Positions 20,073 through 30,024 of a DNA stretch of 64,000 nt are shown in pieces. Every line of letters begins with the position of its first letter. The first letter of the stretch is position 1. Source of the stretch: Dehalococcoides sp. JdFR-54 (GTDB lineage Bacteria; Chloroflexota; Dehalococcoidia; JdFR-54); assembly GCA_002011475.1 (NCBI GenBank), contig MTNP01000049.1, positions 1 to 64,000 of the forward strand, in the 5' to 3' direction. The notes beneath the pieces are model-generated. The model was not told the DNA's origin, did no database searches, and was given only the letters and a program-made list of their open reading frames with translations. Position numbers and translations under genes: made by a program.

Positions 20073-21683
20073 CTATAGCCCGTTGTCAACATAAAGCTTA
20101 GCGTTTTGGGGGTGAAATTGCAACCCGCCGAGGATGGTCATCTCCACCCGGATGTCCTTTATGGTCTCGGGGGGGACAGTGGTGGGATCGTGGCTGAGCA
20201 AGACCAGATCAGCCAGCTTGCCCGCCTCGATGCTGCCCTTTTCCAGCTCCTGGCGACAGGCGTGGGCAGCGTTGATGGTATACATGGCCAGCGCCTGTTG
20301 CGCAGATACGCTTTCCTGAGGCTGGAGCACCTCCCCACCCGCCTCGCGGCGGGCGATGGCCGAGTAGATGCCGATAAGGGGGTTATTGGGCACCACCGGG
20401 GAATCGGAGCTGGCCGCCGGGCGAAGGCCCGCTCGGTAGAAGGAGCCGATGCGGTAGAGCCAGGGCTGCTCCTGGGATGGCACCTCTTCAAGATAGCGCT
20501 GGCCGCTATAGTAGATGAACGGGGGCTGGGTGACCACGAGGGCGCCCAGCCCCTTCAGGCGCTCCAAGAGGGGCGGCGGGCACAGGGAGCAGTGCTCGAT
20601 GCGGTGGCGGAGATGGGGTCTGGGATACTCCCTTTGGGCCCTCTCCAAAGCCACGATGGCTGCCTCCAGGGTATCCACCTCCAGGGAGTGAATGGCCAGC
20701 TGCCAGCCCAGCCTCTGGGCGGTCAGGGCAATTTCATTGAGCCTTTCCTGAGGCGGGTCCAGCCGCCCTGTGGTCGTGGTGAGGACGACCTTCACCGGGC
20801 CGAGGCACAGGTTTGGGTCGCCATAGCCTTGCCTGAGCCCCTGCCTTTCCGCCTCTTCCAGAGCCCCGGCGCCCAGCATCAGGGTGACCCTGGTGCGGAG
20901 CAAGCCTCGCTCCTGGAAGCCCTTTACCTGTTGCCAACGGGCCAGGTCGTTAGTGTGGGAGGCCTCCTGGATGGAGGTGATGCCCAGCCCGCGATAACGC
21001 TGGTCGGCCAGGGCCACGCCCTTTTCCAGCTCCCCCGGGGTGGGCGAGGGTATGAACCTCTCCACATAGGGCACCATCTCGTAGAGGATGCCGGTGGGCT
21101 CGGCGGTGTGGTGGTCCCGGTCGATGACGCCGCCCGGGGGGTCGGGGGTGTGCCTGCCGATGCCGGCCAATTTGAGGCCCAGGCTATTGAGGACGCAAGC
21201 GTGCCAGGTGCGATGGACAAGCAACACAGGGTGGTGGGGGGCAGCCTGGTCCAGGTCCCAGCGGGTGGGGTGGCGCTTCTCTGGGAAGTAGAACTCGTGG
21301 TAGCCGGAGCCATAAATCCAGGTTCCTTTTTCGACCTGGTGCGCTTGACTGTTGATTAGCGCTTTGATCTCTTCAATAGAGCGCGTCGAAGAGGGGCCCA
21401 CATCCAGCCCTAAAAGGCTTCTGGCGAAGGCGAAGAGGTGGCAATGGGCATCGATGAAGCCGGGGACGAGGGTCTGACCTTGGCAGTCTTTTCGACCTGG
21501 GTGTCTTTCGAATATGGCATCGTCGCTGATATCTTTAAGATGCGAATATTTTTCGACCAAAGAATTGCCGCCAACTTCAATGATGCGGCCGTCTCTTATG
21601 GCCACCGCCTGGGCGCGGGGGTGGCGGGGGTTCATGGTGATGACATTGGCGTTGTAGAGGACGAGGTCTGCGGCTCTGACCAT
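20073..21683 (-). CDS. amidohydrolase (YtcJ-like)
   Basis: GFIDAHCHLFAFA, IEHCSL, AASSDSPVV; metal-dependent hydrolase layout. Confidence 0.88.
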   Translation of the reverse strand: MVRAADLVLYNANVITMNPRHPRAQAVAIRDGRIIEVGGNSLVEKYSHLKDISDDAIFERHPGRKDCQGQTLVPGFIDAHCHLFAFARSLLGLDVGPSSTRSIEEIKALINSQAHQVEKGTWIYGSGYHEFYFPEKRHPTRWDLDQAAPHHPVLLVHRTWHACVLNSLGLKLAGIGRHTPDPPGGVIDRDHHTAEPTGILYEMVPYVERFIPSPTPGELEKGVALADQRYRGLGITSIQEASHTNDLARWQQVKGFQERGLLRTRVTLMLGAGALEEAERQGLRQGYGDPNLCLGPVKVVLTTTTGRLDPPQERLNEIALTAQRLGWQLAIHSLEVDTLEAAIVALERAQREYPRPHLRHRIEHCSLCPPPLLERLKGLGALVVTQPPFIYYSGQRYLEEVPSQEQPWLYRIGSFYRAGLRPAASSDSPVVPNNPLIGIYSAIARREAGGEVLQPQESVSAQQALAMYTINAAHACRQELEKGSIEAGKLADLVLLSHDPTTVPPETIKDIRVEMTILGGLQFHPQNAKLYVDNGL

Positions 21684-21831
21684 GCCTTTACTCTAAGGGC
21701 TTATTGGGGGCTTTGCGAGTTCTTGCGAGCTAAGAATAGCACAGGGGTTCCAACACGAGTATCATCAAAATCGCTGACTTGAGTCTCTGTTGATAAACAG
21801 AGGAAGACATGCGCCATTGAAAACACAAAGG

Positions 21832-21859
21832 GAGAGGGACGTTAGACGACGTCCCTCTC
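21832..21859. terminator. Stem-loop terminator 3' of the metalloprotease gene
   Basis: GAGAGGGACGT-tagacg-ACGTCCCTCTC, T-rich on the minus strand. Confidence 0.7.
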
Positions 21860-21878
21860 TCTTGTTTTCCCTTAGCGG

Positions 21879-22637
21879 TTACTCCGCCGGTGCGCCATAT
21901 AGTTCTTGGGCTCCGATTATGTCACCATCGGGGTGCAAGGAGATCTTTTTGGTCTCGCCTTCGGTAGTAGAACCGTACATCGTCTGCTCGCTATTTTGCT
22001 CTTCCTCCAGATCGTCCAAGCCCACCGGGTGACCTGCCTCATGGGTTGCCACATTCTGGATGTCAAAAGCATCTATTGTATACTCGGTGCCCTCTCCATC
22101 GGGGTCAATGCCCCACTCGTGCCACATGTTGAAGCAGATGTCGAACTCAAGTACCCTTGCCGGGTTGTCTGGGTCAAGCTCCCCTTCGTACCAGATCGTG
22201 CACAATGCCACAATCTTTGGCGGCACTATCAACACCCAGGATATCGCGTTTTGGCCATCATACTCGCGGCCCCGGAAATCCGTGGTGCCCACGGTATCGT
22301 TGAAGAGCTCGAAGTCGGTCACCTCGTCCCACGCCTCAAAACTGGCGCCGATGGCAGCCTTTACCGCTTCAGGGTCAACCCCACTCCCCTCGGGGTTGAC
22401 ATAGTAGGTAGCGGTCTCATACAACTTGAGCCCGATCAATACATAGGAGGGTTCTGGCTCGTCAGCGGGCTTTCCCTTTTCTGACGGGGGCCCCTGGTAG
22501 AACACCAAGGTGAGCTGTTTAACATCCCCCGGTGTCACTGGTTTGCCTTTATCGGGAGCGGCAAACGCGGTTCCCACCAGCCCAAAAGCGACAACGAGAC
22601 TGAGTGCTAATACTAGAACTAACTTAAACTTCGGCAT
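21879..22637 (-). CDS. secreted metzincin-type metalloprotease (matrixin/snapalysin-like)
   Basis: Signal peptide MPKFKLVLVLALSLVVAFGLVGTAFA; HEAGHPVGLDD; possible Met-turn TMYG. Confidence 0.78.
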   Translation of the reverse strand: MPKFKLVLVLALSLVVAFGLVGTAFAAPDKGKPVTPGDVKQLTLVFYQGPPSEKGKPADEPEPSYVLIGLKLYETATYYVNPEGSGVDPEAVKAAIGASFEAWDEVTDFELFNDTVGTTDFRGREYDGQNAISWVLIVPPKIVALCTIWYEGELDPDNPARVLEFDICFNMWHEWGIDPDGEGTEYTIDAFDIQNVATHEAGHPVGLDDLEEEQNSEQTMYGSTTEGETKKISLHPDGDIIGAQELYGAPAE

Positions 22638-22942
22638 TCTTTTCTCACCTCCCTTCCGTGGAAATTAGACACCTGCCCTAGAATCTTCCTTCTGGGGATT
22701 AAGCCACCTCCTCCGCCCAGTAAATTTGGCCTGTTTTTGCGGCCGGTTTAACCACTATCTCTTTTCCCTGGTTGGAATCCAACCTCTACCAATCGCCCCT
22801 ATCGACCGGCCCACGGGCCAGAGGCTTTCAAAGTGAAATTATAATACCAAATTTCCGGCAATTTGTCAACTTATAGCGTTCCACAAACAATCGTCTAGCT
22901 GAAGTTCGCCTGAACCCCATTCGGGGGGGGAGTTTTATATAA

Positions 22943-23163
22943 GAGGGGCTGCGCCCCTCTTAGACGCCCCAAAAGCGGGAGAGCACTAGCCTGAAGATAA
23001 GGCCCAGGTCGAAAAAGGGCGGAGCCCCTCTTAAACACCCTGATAGCGGACTGGCGCCGCCAAAGAGACTGACACCTAGGCCCAAAAAGAGGGGTTTCAC
23101 CCTCTTAGACGCTCCAATAGCGGTGTGGCGCTGTCTTGGAGATTGACGCCCAGGTCGAAAAAA
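22943..23163. repeat. Three imperfect tandem copies of an approx. 72-75 bp intergenic repeat
   Basis: Each copy starts with a GAGGGG..CCCCTCTTA(G/A)AC-like palindrome and ends (G/C)CCxAGGYCGAAAAA; copies at about 22943, 23017 and 23089. Confidence 0.8.
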
Positions 23164-25626
23164 TCAGCTCCACTCCCCACCCTCCCCCCAGAGTCGGGTC
23201 AGTTCCTGGGCCAACAACCGATGTTGGGGGAGCTCCAGGGTGGGGTCCTCCTCGAAGAGGCGCAGCGCCTCCTCTCGGGCCAGCTCCAGGAGGGGGACAT
23301 CGGAGAGACGGGCCATCCTCAGGTCGGGGAGGCCGCTCTGCCGGGTGCCGAAGAATTCCCCAGGGCCCCGCATCTCCAGGTCCTTCTCGGCCAGCGCAAA
23401 GCCGTCGTAGATCTCCTGCATAAACGCCAGGCGCTGTCGGGCCTCCTCCGAGGGGGTCTCCGCCACCAGCAGACAGTAGCTTCGCTCTTGGCCTCGCCCC
23501 ACCCGACCCCGAAACTGATGCAACTGCGACAGCCCAAAGCGGTCGGCACCCTCCACCAGCATCACCGTGGCCCTGGGCACATCTATGCCCACCTCCACCA
23601 CCGGGGTAGACACCAGGATATCCAGCTCCCCACCCCGAAAACGGTGCATCACCGCCTCCTTCTCCGCCATGGAAAGCCGGCCATGCAACAGCCCCAGCCT
23701 GAGGTCGGGGAACACCCCACGGGAGAGACGCTCATATTCGGCCACGGCTGCCTTGGTCTCGATGGCCTCCGATTCCTCGATGAGCGGGCAGATGATGAAG
23801 GCCTGTTGTCCCTTCTGCACTTGGCGCCTCAGGAAGGCATAGGCCTTCCCCCGGTCCTCGGGCTGGATATAGCGGGTGAGCACCCTGTGGCGGCCGGGGG
23901 GAAGCTCGTCCAGGACGGAGAGGTCCAGGTCGCCATAGAGGGTGAGGGCCAGGGTGCGGGGGATGGGGGTGGCCGTCATCACCAGGACATGGGGGTTAAA
24001 GCCCTTCTGCCGCAGCGCCGAGCGTTGCAATACCCCGAAGCGGTGCTGCTCATCCACCACCGCCAGGCCCAGCATGGCGAACTCCACCTCCCTCTGGATA
24101 AGGGCGTGGGTGCCCACCACGATGTCTATATCCCCGGAGGCGATACGCCAGTGCAGGTCCTGCTTCTGGGCCGGGCTCAAGCTCCCAATGAGCAGGGCCA
24201 CCGTTACCGGCCGGGGCAGGAGGGAGAAGAACATGGCCAGGTTATCCCCAGCCATATGCCGCCCACCCCCCTGGGAGAAGAGCTGACACAGGGTGCCGAA
24301 ATGCTGTTCGGCCAGGATCTCGGTGGGGGCCATCAGTGCCCCCTGATAGTCATTGGCCACCGCCTGAAGCAGGGCGGCAGCCGCCACCACCGTCTTACCG
24401 CTGCCCACCTCCCCCTGGAGGAGGCGGCTCATGGGCAAGGGCCTTTCCAGGTCGCCCATTATCTCGCCCAGGGCCCGTTGCTGAGCCGCCGTGAGTGTAA
24501 AGGGGAGCTGGGCGATAAATCTATCCAGCAATGACCTATCGATAGTAAAGGGTTTGCCCGGCTGGCCCTGTTGCCACTGCCGTTTCTTGGAGAGCACGCC
24601 CAATTGCACCAGGAAAAGCTCGTCAAAGGCCAGGCGTTGCCGCGCCCTGTCTTTGAGCTCTAGGCTATCCGGGTAGTGGGCCTGAGCTACCGCCTGGGGC
24701 AACTCCAGAAACTGGCGGCGTTCCCTCAAGGGGGTGGGCAGGAAATCCACCAGTCGCCCCGCCCAGCCGTCCACCACGGTTTTCATGAGGCGGCGCACCT
24801 GGCGGTGGCGTAACCCCTCGGTGAGGGGATAGACGGGCACCAAACGGCCGGTATGGAGAAGCTCTCCGCTCTCCAGGAACTCCCACTCCGGCGACTCCAT
24901 CACCCGCCGCCCCTTGAACAGGCTCACCCGGCCACTCAACACCACCCGAGCGTTGGTGACAAACCGCTTGGCCAAATAGGGCTGATTGAACCACACCGCC
25001 CTGATGTTGCCCGTCTCATCGCCCACTATGGCTTCAGTGCCCTGACGCTGACCCAGAAGCACTGGCCTGGCCTCCCAGACAGTGGCCACCACGGTTTGCT
25101 CCTCCCCCACCCTCAGCCCCGAGATAGGGGTTATCTGGCCATAGTCCAAGTGACGACGGGGGAAAAAGTAGAGCAGGTGACGAATGGTCTCCACGCCCAG
25201 CTTGCCGAACCTGGCCGCCAGCGCCGAGCTTATGCCGGGCAATGTGGTTATCGAGGAGTCTAAAGAGGGGGCGCCGGGAACGGGGGGCGTCTTATGGTCG
25301 GGCCTAGGCCGATGCCGAGGCTTGACGGCAATGGCTTTGGAAGCCATATCGGCCTTGTTTGCTTCGGCCTCCACCGCCCCCAGCCACTCCAGAAGCCTAT
25401 CCACCCAGCGCCGTCGCTCCTCCAGCGATAGGGTGCTGTAACTGGGTGAGGCCAGGCCCAGCTCCCTGAAGCGGCGCAACAGTCCCGGCTGGCCCAATCC
25501 CTCTTCTGCCTGAGCAGCCCAGCGCCTCAAAAACCTGTCCAGGCCCCCCATCACCACCACATCGTTATAACCTTTGCTCTGCTCCAGGCGAAGGATAGTG
25601 CGCAGGGGCTCAATGGCTATTGACAA
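23164..25626 (-). CDS. recG: ATP-dependent DNA helicase RecG
   Basis: GEVGSGKTVVAAAALLQA, DEQHRFGVLQR, TATPIPRTLALTLYGDLDLSVLDELPPGR. Confidence 0.95.
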   Translation of the reverse strand: MSIAIEPLRTILRLEQSKGYNDVVVMGGLDRFLRRWAAQAEEGLGQPGLLRRFRELGLASPSYSTLSLEERRRWVDRLLEWLGAVEAEANKADMASKAIAVKPRHRPRPDHKTPPVPGAPSLDSSITTLPGISSALAARFGKLGVETIRHLLYFFPRRHLDYGQITPISGLRVGEEQTVVATVWEARPVLLGQRQGTEAIVGDETGNIRAVWFNQPYLAKRFVTNARVVLSGRVSLFKGRRVMESPEWEFLESGELLHTGRLVPVYPLTEGLRHRQVRRLMKTVVDGWAGRLVDFLPTPLRERRQFLELPQAVAQAHYPDSLELKDRARQRLAFDELFLVQLGVLSKKRQWQQGQPGKPFTIDRSLLDRFIAQLPFTLTAAQQRALGEIMGDLERPLPMSRLLQGEVGSGKTVVAAAALLQAVANDYQGALMAPTEILAEQHFGTLCQLFSQGGGRHMAGDNLAMFFSLLPRPVTVALLIGSLSPAQKQDLHWRIASGDIDIVVGTHALIQREVEFAMLGLAVVDEQHRFGVLQRSALRQKGFNPHVLVMTATPIPRTLALTLYGDLDLSVLDELPPGRHRVLTRYIQPEDRGKAYAFLRRQVQKGQQAFIICPLIEESEAIETKAAVAEYERLSRGVFPDLRLGLLHGRLSMAEKEAVMHRFRGGELDILVSTPVVEVGIDVPRATVMLVEGADRFGLSQLHQFRGRVGRGQERSYCLLVAETPSEEARQRLAFMQEIYDGFALAEKDLEMRGPGEFFGTRQSGLPDLRMARLSDVPLLELAREEALRLFEEDPTLELPQHRLLAQELTRLWGEGGEWS

Positions 25627-25692
25627 GGACCGCCTCAGCCAATGGAATGTCCGAAAGAGGTGGTTGCCCCGGCCGGGGCAACCCGGTGATGA

Positions 25693-26559
25693 TTACTCCT
25701 CCTCACCGCCCTCCCGAAAAATGACCGCCACGGCCCCAGGGCCGGCGTGGCACCCCAGAGCCGGGCCTATTTTGGAGAGATAGGTTTGGCCCTTGGCCAC
25801 CACAGAGCTCAGTCGTTCCAGAAGGCTCTGGGCCTCGGTCAGGCTACCGCTATGGACGATGGCCAGTTCCCTTATATGAGACACCCTTTCGGCGATCTCG
25901 CGGAGGCGCTCCAGGGCCTTGGCCCGGGTGCGTGCCAGACCCACGGGAACTGCCTCGCCATCCTTGAGCGCCAATAGGGGTTTGACGTTGAGCATGGTGC
26001 CCAACAGTGCTGCTGCCTTGCCCAGCCGCCCTCCCCTCTCCACATATTTCATAGTATCCAGAAAGGCGAAGAGTTTGGTATTGGGCACGGCCTGGCGTAC
26101 CTTGGCCGCTATCCGCTCTAGGCTCTCGCCGGCCCGGGCCAACCTGGCCGCCAGTATAGCCAGCAGGCCCATCCCCATGGATGCCGAAAGGGAATCCACC
26201 ACCTCGATGTGCAACTGTTTGCCCAGGGCCTGCATCGCCTGCTGGGCCCCTGCCAGGGCTGAGCTATAGGTGCCACTCAACTTGCTGGTGATGTGAACGG
26301 ATACGATCTCATTCGTCTCCTGGGCCACCTTCTTATAGGTCTCTATGAAATCGCCGACAGGGGGTTGGGAGGTGGAGGGGTGCACAGGGTCAGAGACCAA
26401 CCTCTCATACAGGGTATCGGCGTCTATGTCCACCCAGTCGCGGTAAACCCTATCCCCAAACCTCACATATAAAGGTATTACCGTGATGTCCAGCTCCCGG
26501 ACGATCTCCGGGGGGATGTCGCAGCCGCTGTCGGTGACCACCTTGACAGTCATGGCCAA
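25693..26559 (-). CDS. DegV family protein (FakB-like)
   Basis: VVTDSGCDIPPEIVRELDITVIPLYVRFG; TSQPPVGDF. Confidence 0.9.
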   Translation of the reverse strand: MAMTVKVVTDSGCDIPPEIVRELDITVIPLYVRFGDRVYRDWVDIDADTLYERLVSDPVHPSTSQPPVGDFIETYKKVAQETNEIVSVHITSKLSGTYSSALAGAQQAMQALGKQLHIEVVDSLSASMGMGLLAILAARLARAGESLERIAAKVRQAVPNTKLFAFLDTMKYVERGGRLGKAAALLGTMLNVKPLLALKDGEAVPVGLARTRAKALERLREIAERVSHIRELAIVHSGSLTEAQSLLERLSSVVAKGQTYLSKIGPALGCHAGPGAVAVIFREGGEEE

Positions 26560-26570
26560 CCCCCTTAAGT

Positions 26571-27419
26571 TTACCCCTCCGCCCCCACCAGGGCAACACC
26601 CAAAGAACCCGGCCCCACATAGGTGCCCATCACCGGGCCGAACTTGGCCCGATACATCCGCTCTTGGGGGAAGGTGGGGGACAGGCGCTGGGCCAGGGTC
26701 TCCGCCTCTTCGGGGGTGGTGTTATGGAGGACTGCCATCTCCGAAATGGATCCGAACCCCTGAATCATTTCACACAATCGGTCAATGGCCTTGGGTCGAC
26801 TGCGCACCCTCTCTACCGGCAAGACCTCGCCACCCCGAACCGCCAGCATCGGCTTCACCTTGAGCATGGTGCCCAGGAAGGCCTGGGCCTTGCCGATACG
26901 CCCGCCTTTATGCAAGTATTCCAGGGTATCCAGCAGGCCGAAGAGCAGGGTGCGGGGTATGGCCTTCCCCACCAGCTCAACCACCTCCTCCAGGCTAGCC
27001 CCCTCCCCAGCCGCCTTGGCCGCCATTATGGCCAGGAGGCCACAACCCATGGAAGCGGACTGGGAATCCACGATGGAGATGGGGCAATCCAAACCCCCGC
27101 TGCCCAGCCGGGCCGCCTCATAGGTAGCGCTCAGGTTGGATGAGATGTGGATGGAGAAGATGGCCTCCCCCTCTCGGGCCAGCTGGGTGTAGACCTCATG
27201 GAAGGCGCCCGGCGAGGGGGCCGAGGTTTTGGGCAGGGTGGGGCTGGTCGTCAACCTGCGATAGAAGTCATCGGTGGTCATATCTATCCCGTCCCGGTAT
27301 ACTTCCTCCCCGAAGTGAACATGCAGCGGGACCACCGTGATGCCCAGCTCCTGAGCTAGCTGGGCAGGCAGATCAGAGGTGCTATCGGTAACTATTTTGA
27401 CCCGGGCCTGAGGGCTCAT
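26571..27419 (-). CDS. DegV family protein (FakB-like), second copy
   Basis: IVTDSTSDLPAQLAQELGITVVPLHVHFGEEVYRDG; TSAPSPGAF. Confidence 0.9.
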   Translation of the reverse strand: MSPQARVKIVTDSTSDLPAQLAQELGITVVPLHVHFGEEVYRDGIDMTTDDFYRRLTTSPTLPKTSAPSPGAFHEVYTQLAREGEAIFSIHISSNLSATYEAARLGSGGLDCPISIVDSQSASMGCGLLAIMAAKAAGEGASLEEVVELVGKAIPRTLLFGLLDTLEYLHKGGRIGKAQAFLGTMLKVKPMLAVRGGEVLPVERVRSRPKAIDRLCEMIQGFGSISEMAVLHNTTPEEAETLAQRLSPTFPQERMYRAKFGPVMGTYVGPGSLGVALVGAEG

Positions 27420-27436
27420 CGCATGTGCCTCCCCTC

Positions 27437-29083
27437 TTATTCCACAGAGATTATGTAATCATAATGGGGCTGCCCGCCATTTATCACCTCCACCTCCACC
27501 CCCGGGCAAAGCTGACGCCAGGCCTGGGCAAATTCCTCCGCCTCGGCGGGGCTGACCCCCTTCCCGTGATAGACGGTGACCACCTCGGCCTCCCCGGCGC
27601 CCGATCTGGCCACCACCGCCTCCAGAACATCCTTAGGCTCCTCAGCCACCGCCACCAGCTCGCCATCGAGAAAGCCAAGCACCTGGTCTTTGCCGATCTT
27701 GAAGTGGCCAATTCGGGTGGCCCGGACGGCCCGGGTGAACTCCACGGTCTTCACCCCGGCCCGTGCCCTGTCCATGGCCAAGGCATTGGCCTCCAGGTCG
27801 GCCTCATAGTTAAAGGCCAGGAGCGCCGCCACCCCCTGGGGAATGGTCTCCGTGGGCACCACCTCCACCTTCTTGGTGGTTACTGACTGCGCCTGCCGAG
27901 CCGTGGCCACGATGTTGCTATTGTTGGGCAGCACGATGACCTTATCGCTGGCCACCTGTTCGATGGCGGCCAGAAGCTCCCGGGTGCTGGGGTTCATGGT
28001 CTGACCACCGGGCACAACGGCGCTGGCCCCCAGGCTCTTGAACACCCGCATCAGGCCCTCTCCTGAGGCCACGGCGACGGTGGCCACATTCACCTCGGGT
28101 GCCAGGGAACGGCGCATCTCCAAATAGTCCCGGTGCTGCTCATCCATATTACGAATGGATACCTGGTGTAGCGTCCCCTGTCGCACAGCATAGCTAAGGA
28201 TGGGGCCGGGGTCTGGGCTATGAATATGAACCCGAAGGGTGCGCTCGTCCCCCACCACCATCACCGACTCCCCTTTCCTCTCCAGCCTTTTCCTCAGCCG
28301 CTCTGGGCTCAGCCGCTCCCCCTCCAGAATGAACTCGGTGCAATAGCCGAAAGAGACCTCCTCCTCATGGGCCATCACCGGGCCCGCCGGCACCAAGGGG
28401 ATGGCACTGGCCACCAATCTCGGTTTCTGATAGGCCATCTCCGCCTCCTCGCCCCGCAGGCAGCGCAACGCCCCCTCCAGGATAACATACAGCCCCTGGC
28501 CCCCGGCATCCACCACGCCGGCCTCACGGAGCACCGAGAGCAGGGCGGGCGTCCTGGCCACTGAATCTCGGGCGCTGGCCACCACCGCCTCCATTATCCC
28601 CAAGAGGTCACGCCCGCTCTCAAAGGCCTGCCGGGCAGCCTGGGCCGACTCCCGGATCACGGTGAGCATCGTCCCTTCAACGGGTCGGCTCACCCCCTGA
28701 TAGGCCAAGGTGACTGCCTCCTCTAGGCTTTGGGCCAGCTCACCGCCCCCGAAGCACCTCTTGCCGTTCAATCCCCTGGCCAGGCCCCGCAGGATCTGGG
28801 ACAGGATCACACCGCTATTGCCCCGGGCCCCCATCAGCGCCCCCCGGGCCATGGCCTGGGCTACGGCGCTGGCATCCTCCTCAGTCCAATCGGCCACCTC
28901 ATCCATGGTGGAGCGCATGGTGAGGAGCATGTTGGTACCGGTATCGCCATCAGGGACGGGGAAGACATTCAGGGCATCAATATCCGAAGCGCTCCGCTCC
29001 AGCCACAGGGTAGCCGCCGCGAACATGGCCTTCAGGTCTCGGCCGGTGCGACTCTCCTCGGTCGGCATGCTTGCCCCATCCAC
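27437..29083 (-). CDS. DAK2/DhaL-domain kinase with DegV-like C-terminus (FakA/YloV-like)
   Basis: INVFPVPDGDTGTNMLLTM, ARGNSGVILSQILRG. Confidence 0.88.
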   Translation of the reverse strand: MDGASMPTEESRTGRDLKAMFAAATLWLERSASDIDALNVFPVPDGDTGTNMLLTMRSTMDEVADWTEEDASAVAQAMARGALMGARGNSGVILSQILRGLARGLNGKRCFGGGELAQSLEEAVTLAYQGVSRPVEGTMLTVIRESAQAARQAFESGRDLLGIMEAVVASARDSVARTPALLSVLREAGVVDAGGQGLYVILEGALRCLRGEEAEMAYQKPRLVASAIPLVPAGPVMAHEEEVSFGYCTEFILEGERLSPERLRKRLERKGESVMVVGDERTLRVHIHSPDPGPILSYAVRQGTLHQVSIRNMDEQHRDYLEMRRSLAPEVNVATVAVASGEGLMRVFKSLGASAVVPGGQTMNPSTRELLAAIEQVASDKVIVLPNNSNIVATARQAQSVTTKKVEVVPTETIPQGVAALLAFNYEADLEANALAMDRARAGVKTVEFTRAVRATRIGHFKIGKDQVLGFLDGELVAVAEEPKDVLEAVVARSGAGEAEVVTVYHGKGVSPAEAEEFAQAWRQLCPGVEVEVINGGQPHYDYIISVE

Positions 29084-29159
29084 ACCCTTATGCTAATATT
29101 AAGTGTTTGAATTCTACACCAAATCTGTGGCGAGGTCAAAGGGAGAGGAGACCAGTTAA

Positions 29160-29369
29160 TTGCCAGCCAAGTGCGATATCTGTGGCAAGACGCCCCAGTT
29201 CGGCCACAACGTGAGCCATTCCAAGAGAAGTACCAACCGCCGTTGGCTACCCAATGTGCGCCGCGCCACCGTGGTCATCGAGGGGGTGGAGCGGCGAGTC
29301 CACATCTGCACCCGCTGTCTGCGCAGCCAGCACAAGCTGGCCCGTCGGCCTAAAGCTTCTCTACGCTAG
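29160..29369 (+). CDS. rpmB: 50S ribosomal protein L28
   Basis: MPAKCDICGKTPQFGHNVSHSKRSTNRRWLPNVR; TTG start; CxxC pairs. Confidence 0.93.
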   Translation: MPAKCDICGKTPQFGHNVSHSKRSTNRRWLPNVRRATVVIEGVERRVHICTRCLRSQHKLARRPKASLR

Positions 29370-30024
29370 CCCTGATCCTGTTCAGCGCCTCTGCAGGGCC
29401 GACCTCGGCATTGAACACCGCGGCCCCGGCTACCAGCACTCGAGCCCCCGCTCTGGCCGCCCGGGGAGCCACCTCGGCGGTGATGCCCCCATCCACCTCC
29501 AGCTCCGCCCCCAAGCCCGCCTCATCCAGTTGGCGACGCAGCCGGGCGATCTTGTCCAGCATGGGCTCGATGAAGGGCTGCCCCCCGTAGCCAGGATTGA
29601 CCGTCATCAGCAGCACCAGATCTAGCTCGGGCAGCACCTCATTGAGGGCGGCCAGGGGTGTTCCCGGGTTTAGGCACACCCCAGCCCTGACCCCCAGCTT
29701 CTTTATGGACTGGAGGGCGCGGTGCAGGTGGGGGCATACCTCGGCATGGATGGTGATAATATCGGCGCCGGCTGCGGCGAAGGGTTCCAGGTGGCGCTCC
29801 GGGCTGTCCACCATGAGGTGCACATCCAGGGGGAGGTGGGTATGGGGGCGCAGCGAGGCCACCACGGGGGCGCCGATGGTGATATTGGGCACAAAATGTC
29901 CATCCATGACATCGATGTGGATATAGTCAGCGCCTGCCCGGGTCACCTCTGCCACCGCCTCCCCCAGCCGGCTGAAATCGGCGGAGAGGATGGAGGGGGC
30001 CAGCTTTATCCTGGGCTCAGCCAC
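29350..30024 (-). CDS. rpe: ribulose-phosphate 3-epimerase
   Basis: KLAPSILSADFSRLGEAV, HIDVMDGHFVPNITIG, LLMTVNPGYGGQPFI; GTG start likely at 30024, overlapping the argH 3' end. Confidence 0.93.
   Translation of the reverse strand: MAEPRIKLAPSILSADFSRLGEAVAEVTRAGADYIHIDVMDGHFVPNITIGAPVVASLRPHTHLPLDVHLMVDSPERHLEPFAAAGADIITIHAEVCPHLHRALQSIKKLGVRAGVCLNPGTPLAALNEVLPELDLVLLMTVNPGYGGQPFIEPMLDKIARLRRQLDEAGLGAELEVDGGITAEVAPRAARAGARVLVAGAAVFNAEVGPAEALNRIRASVEKL

Noticed and set aside
20106-21359. 417-aa plus-strand ORF antisense to the amidohydrolase
   Set aside because: Shadow ORF; opposite strand has clear conserved motifs.
22638-22942. Possible riboswitch or structured leader upstream of the metalloprotease
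   Set aside because: No recognisable riboswitch consensus; only scattered short GC stems.
23125-24534. 469-aa plus-strand ORF antisense to recG
   Set aside because: Shadow ORF, His/Gln/Gly-rich with no domain.
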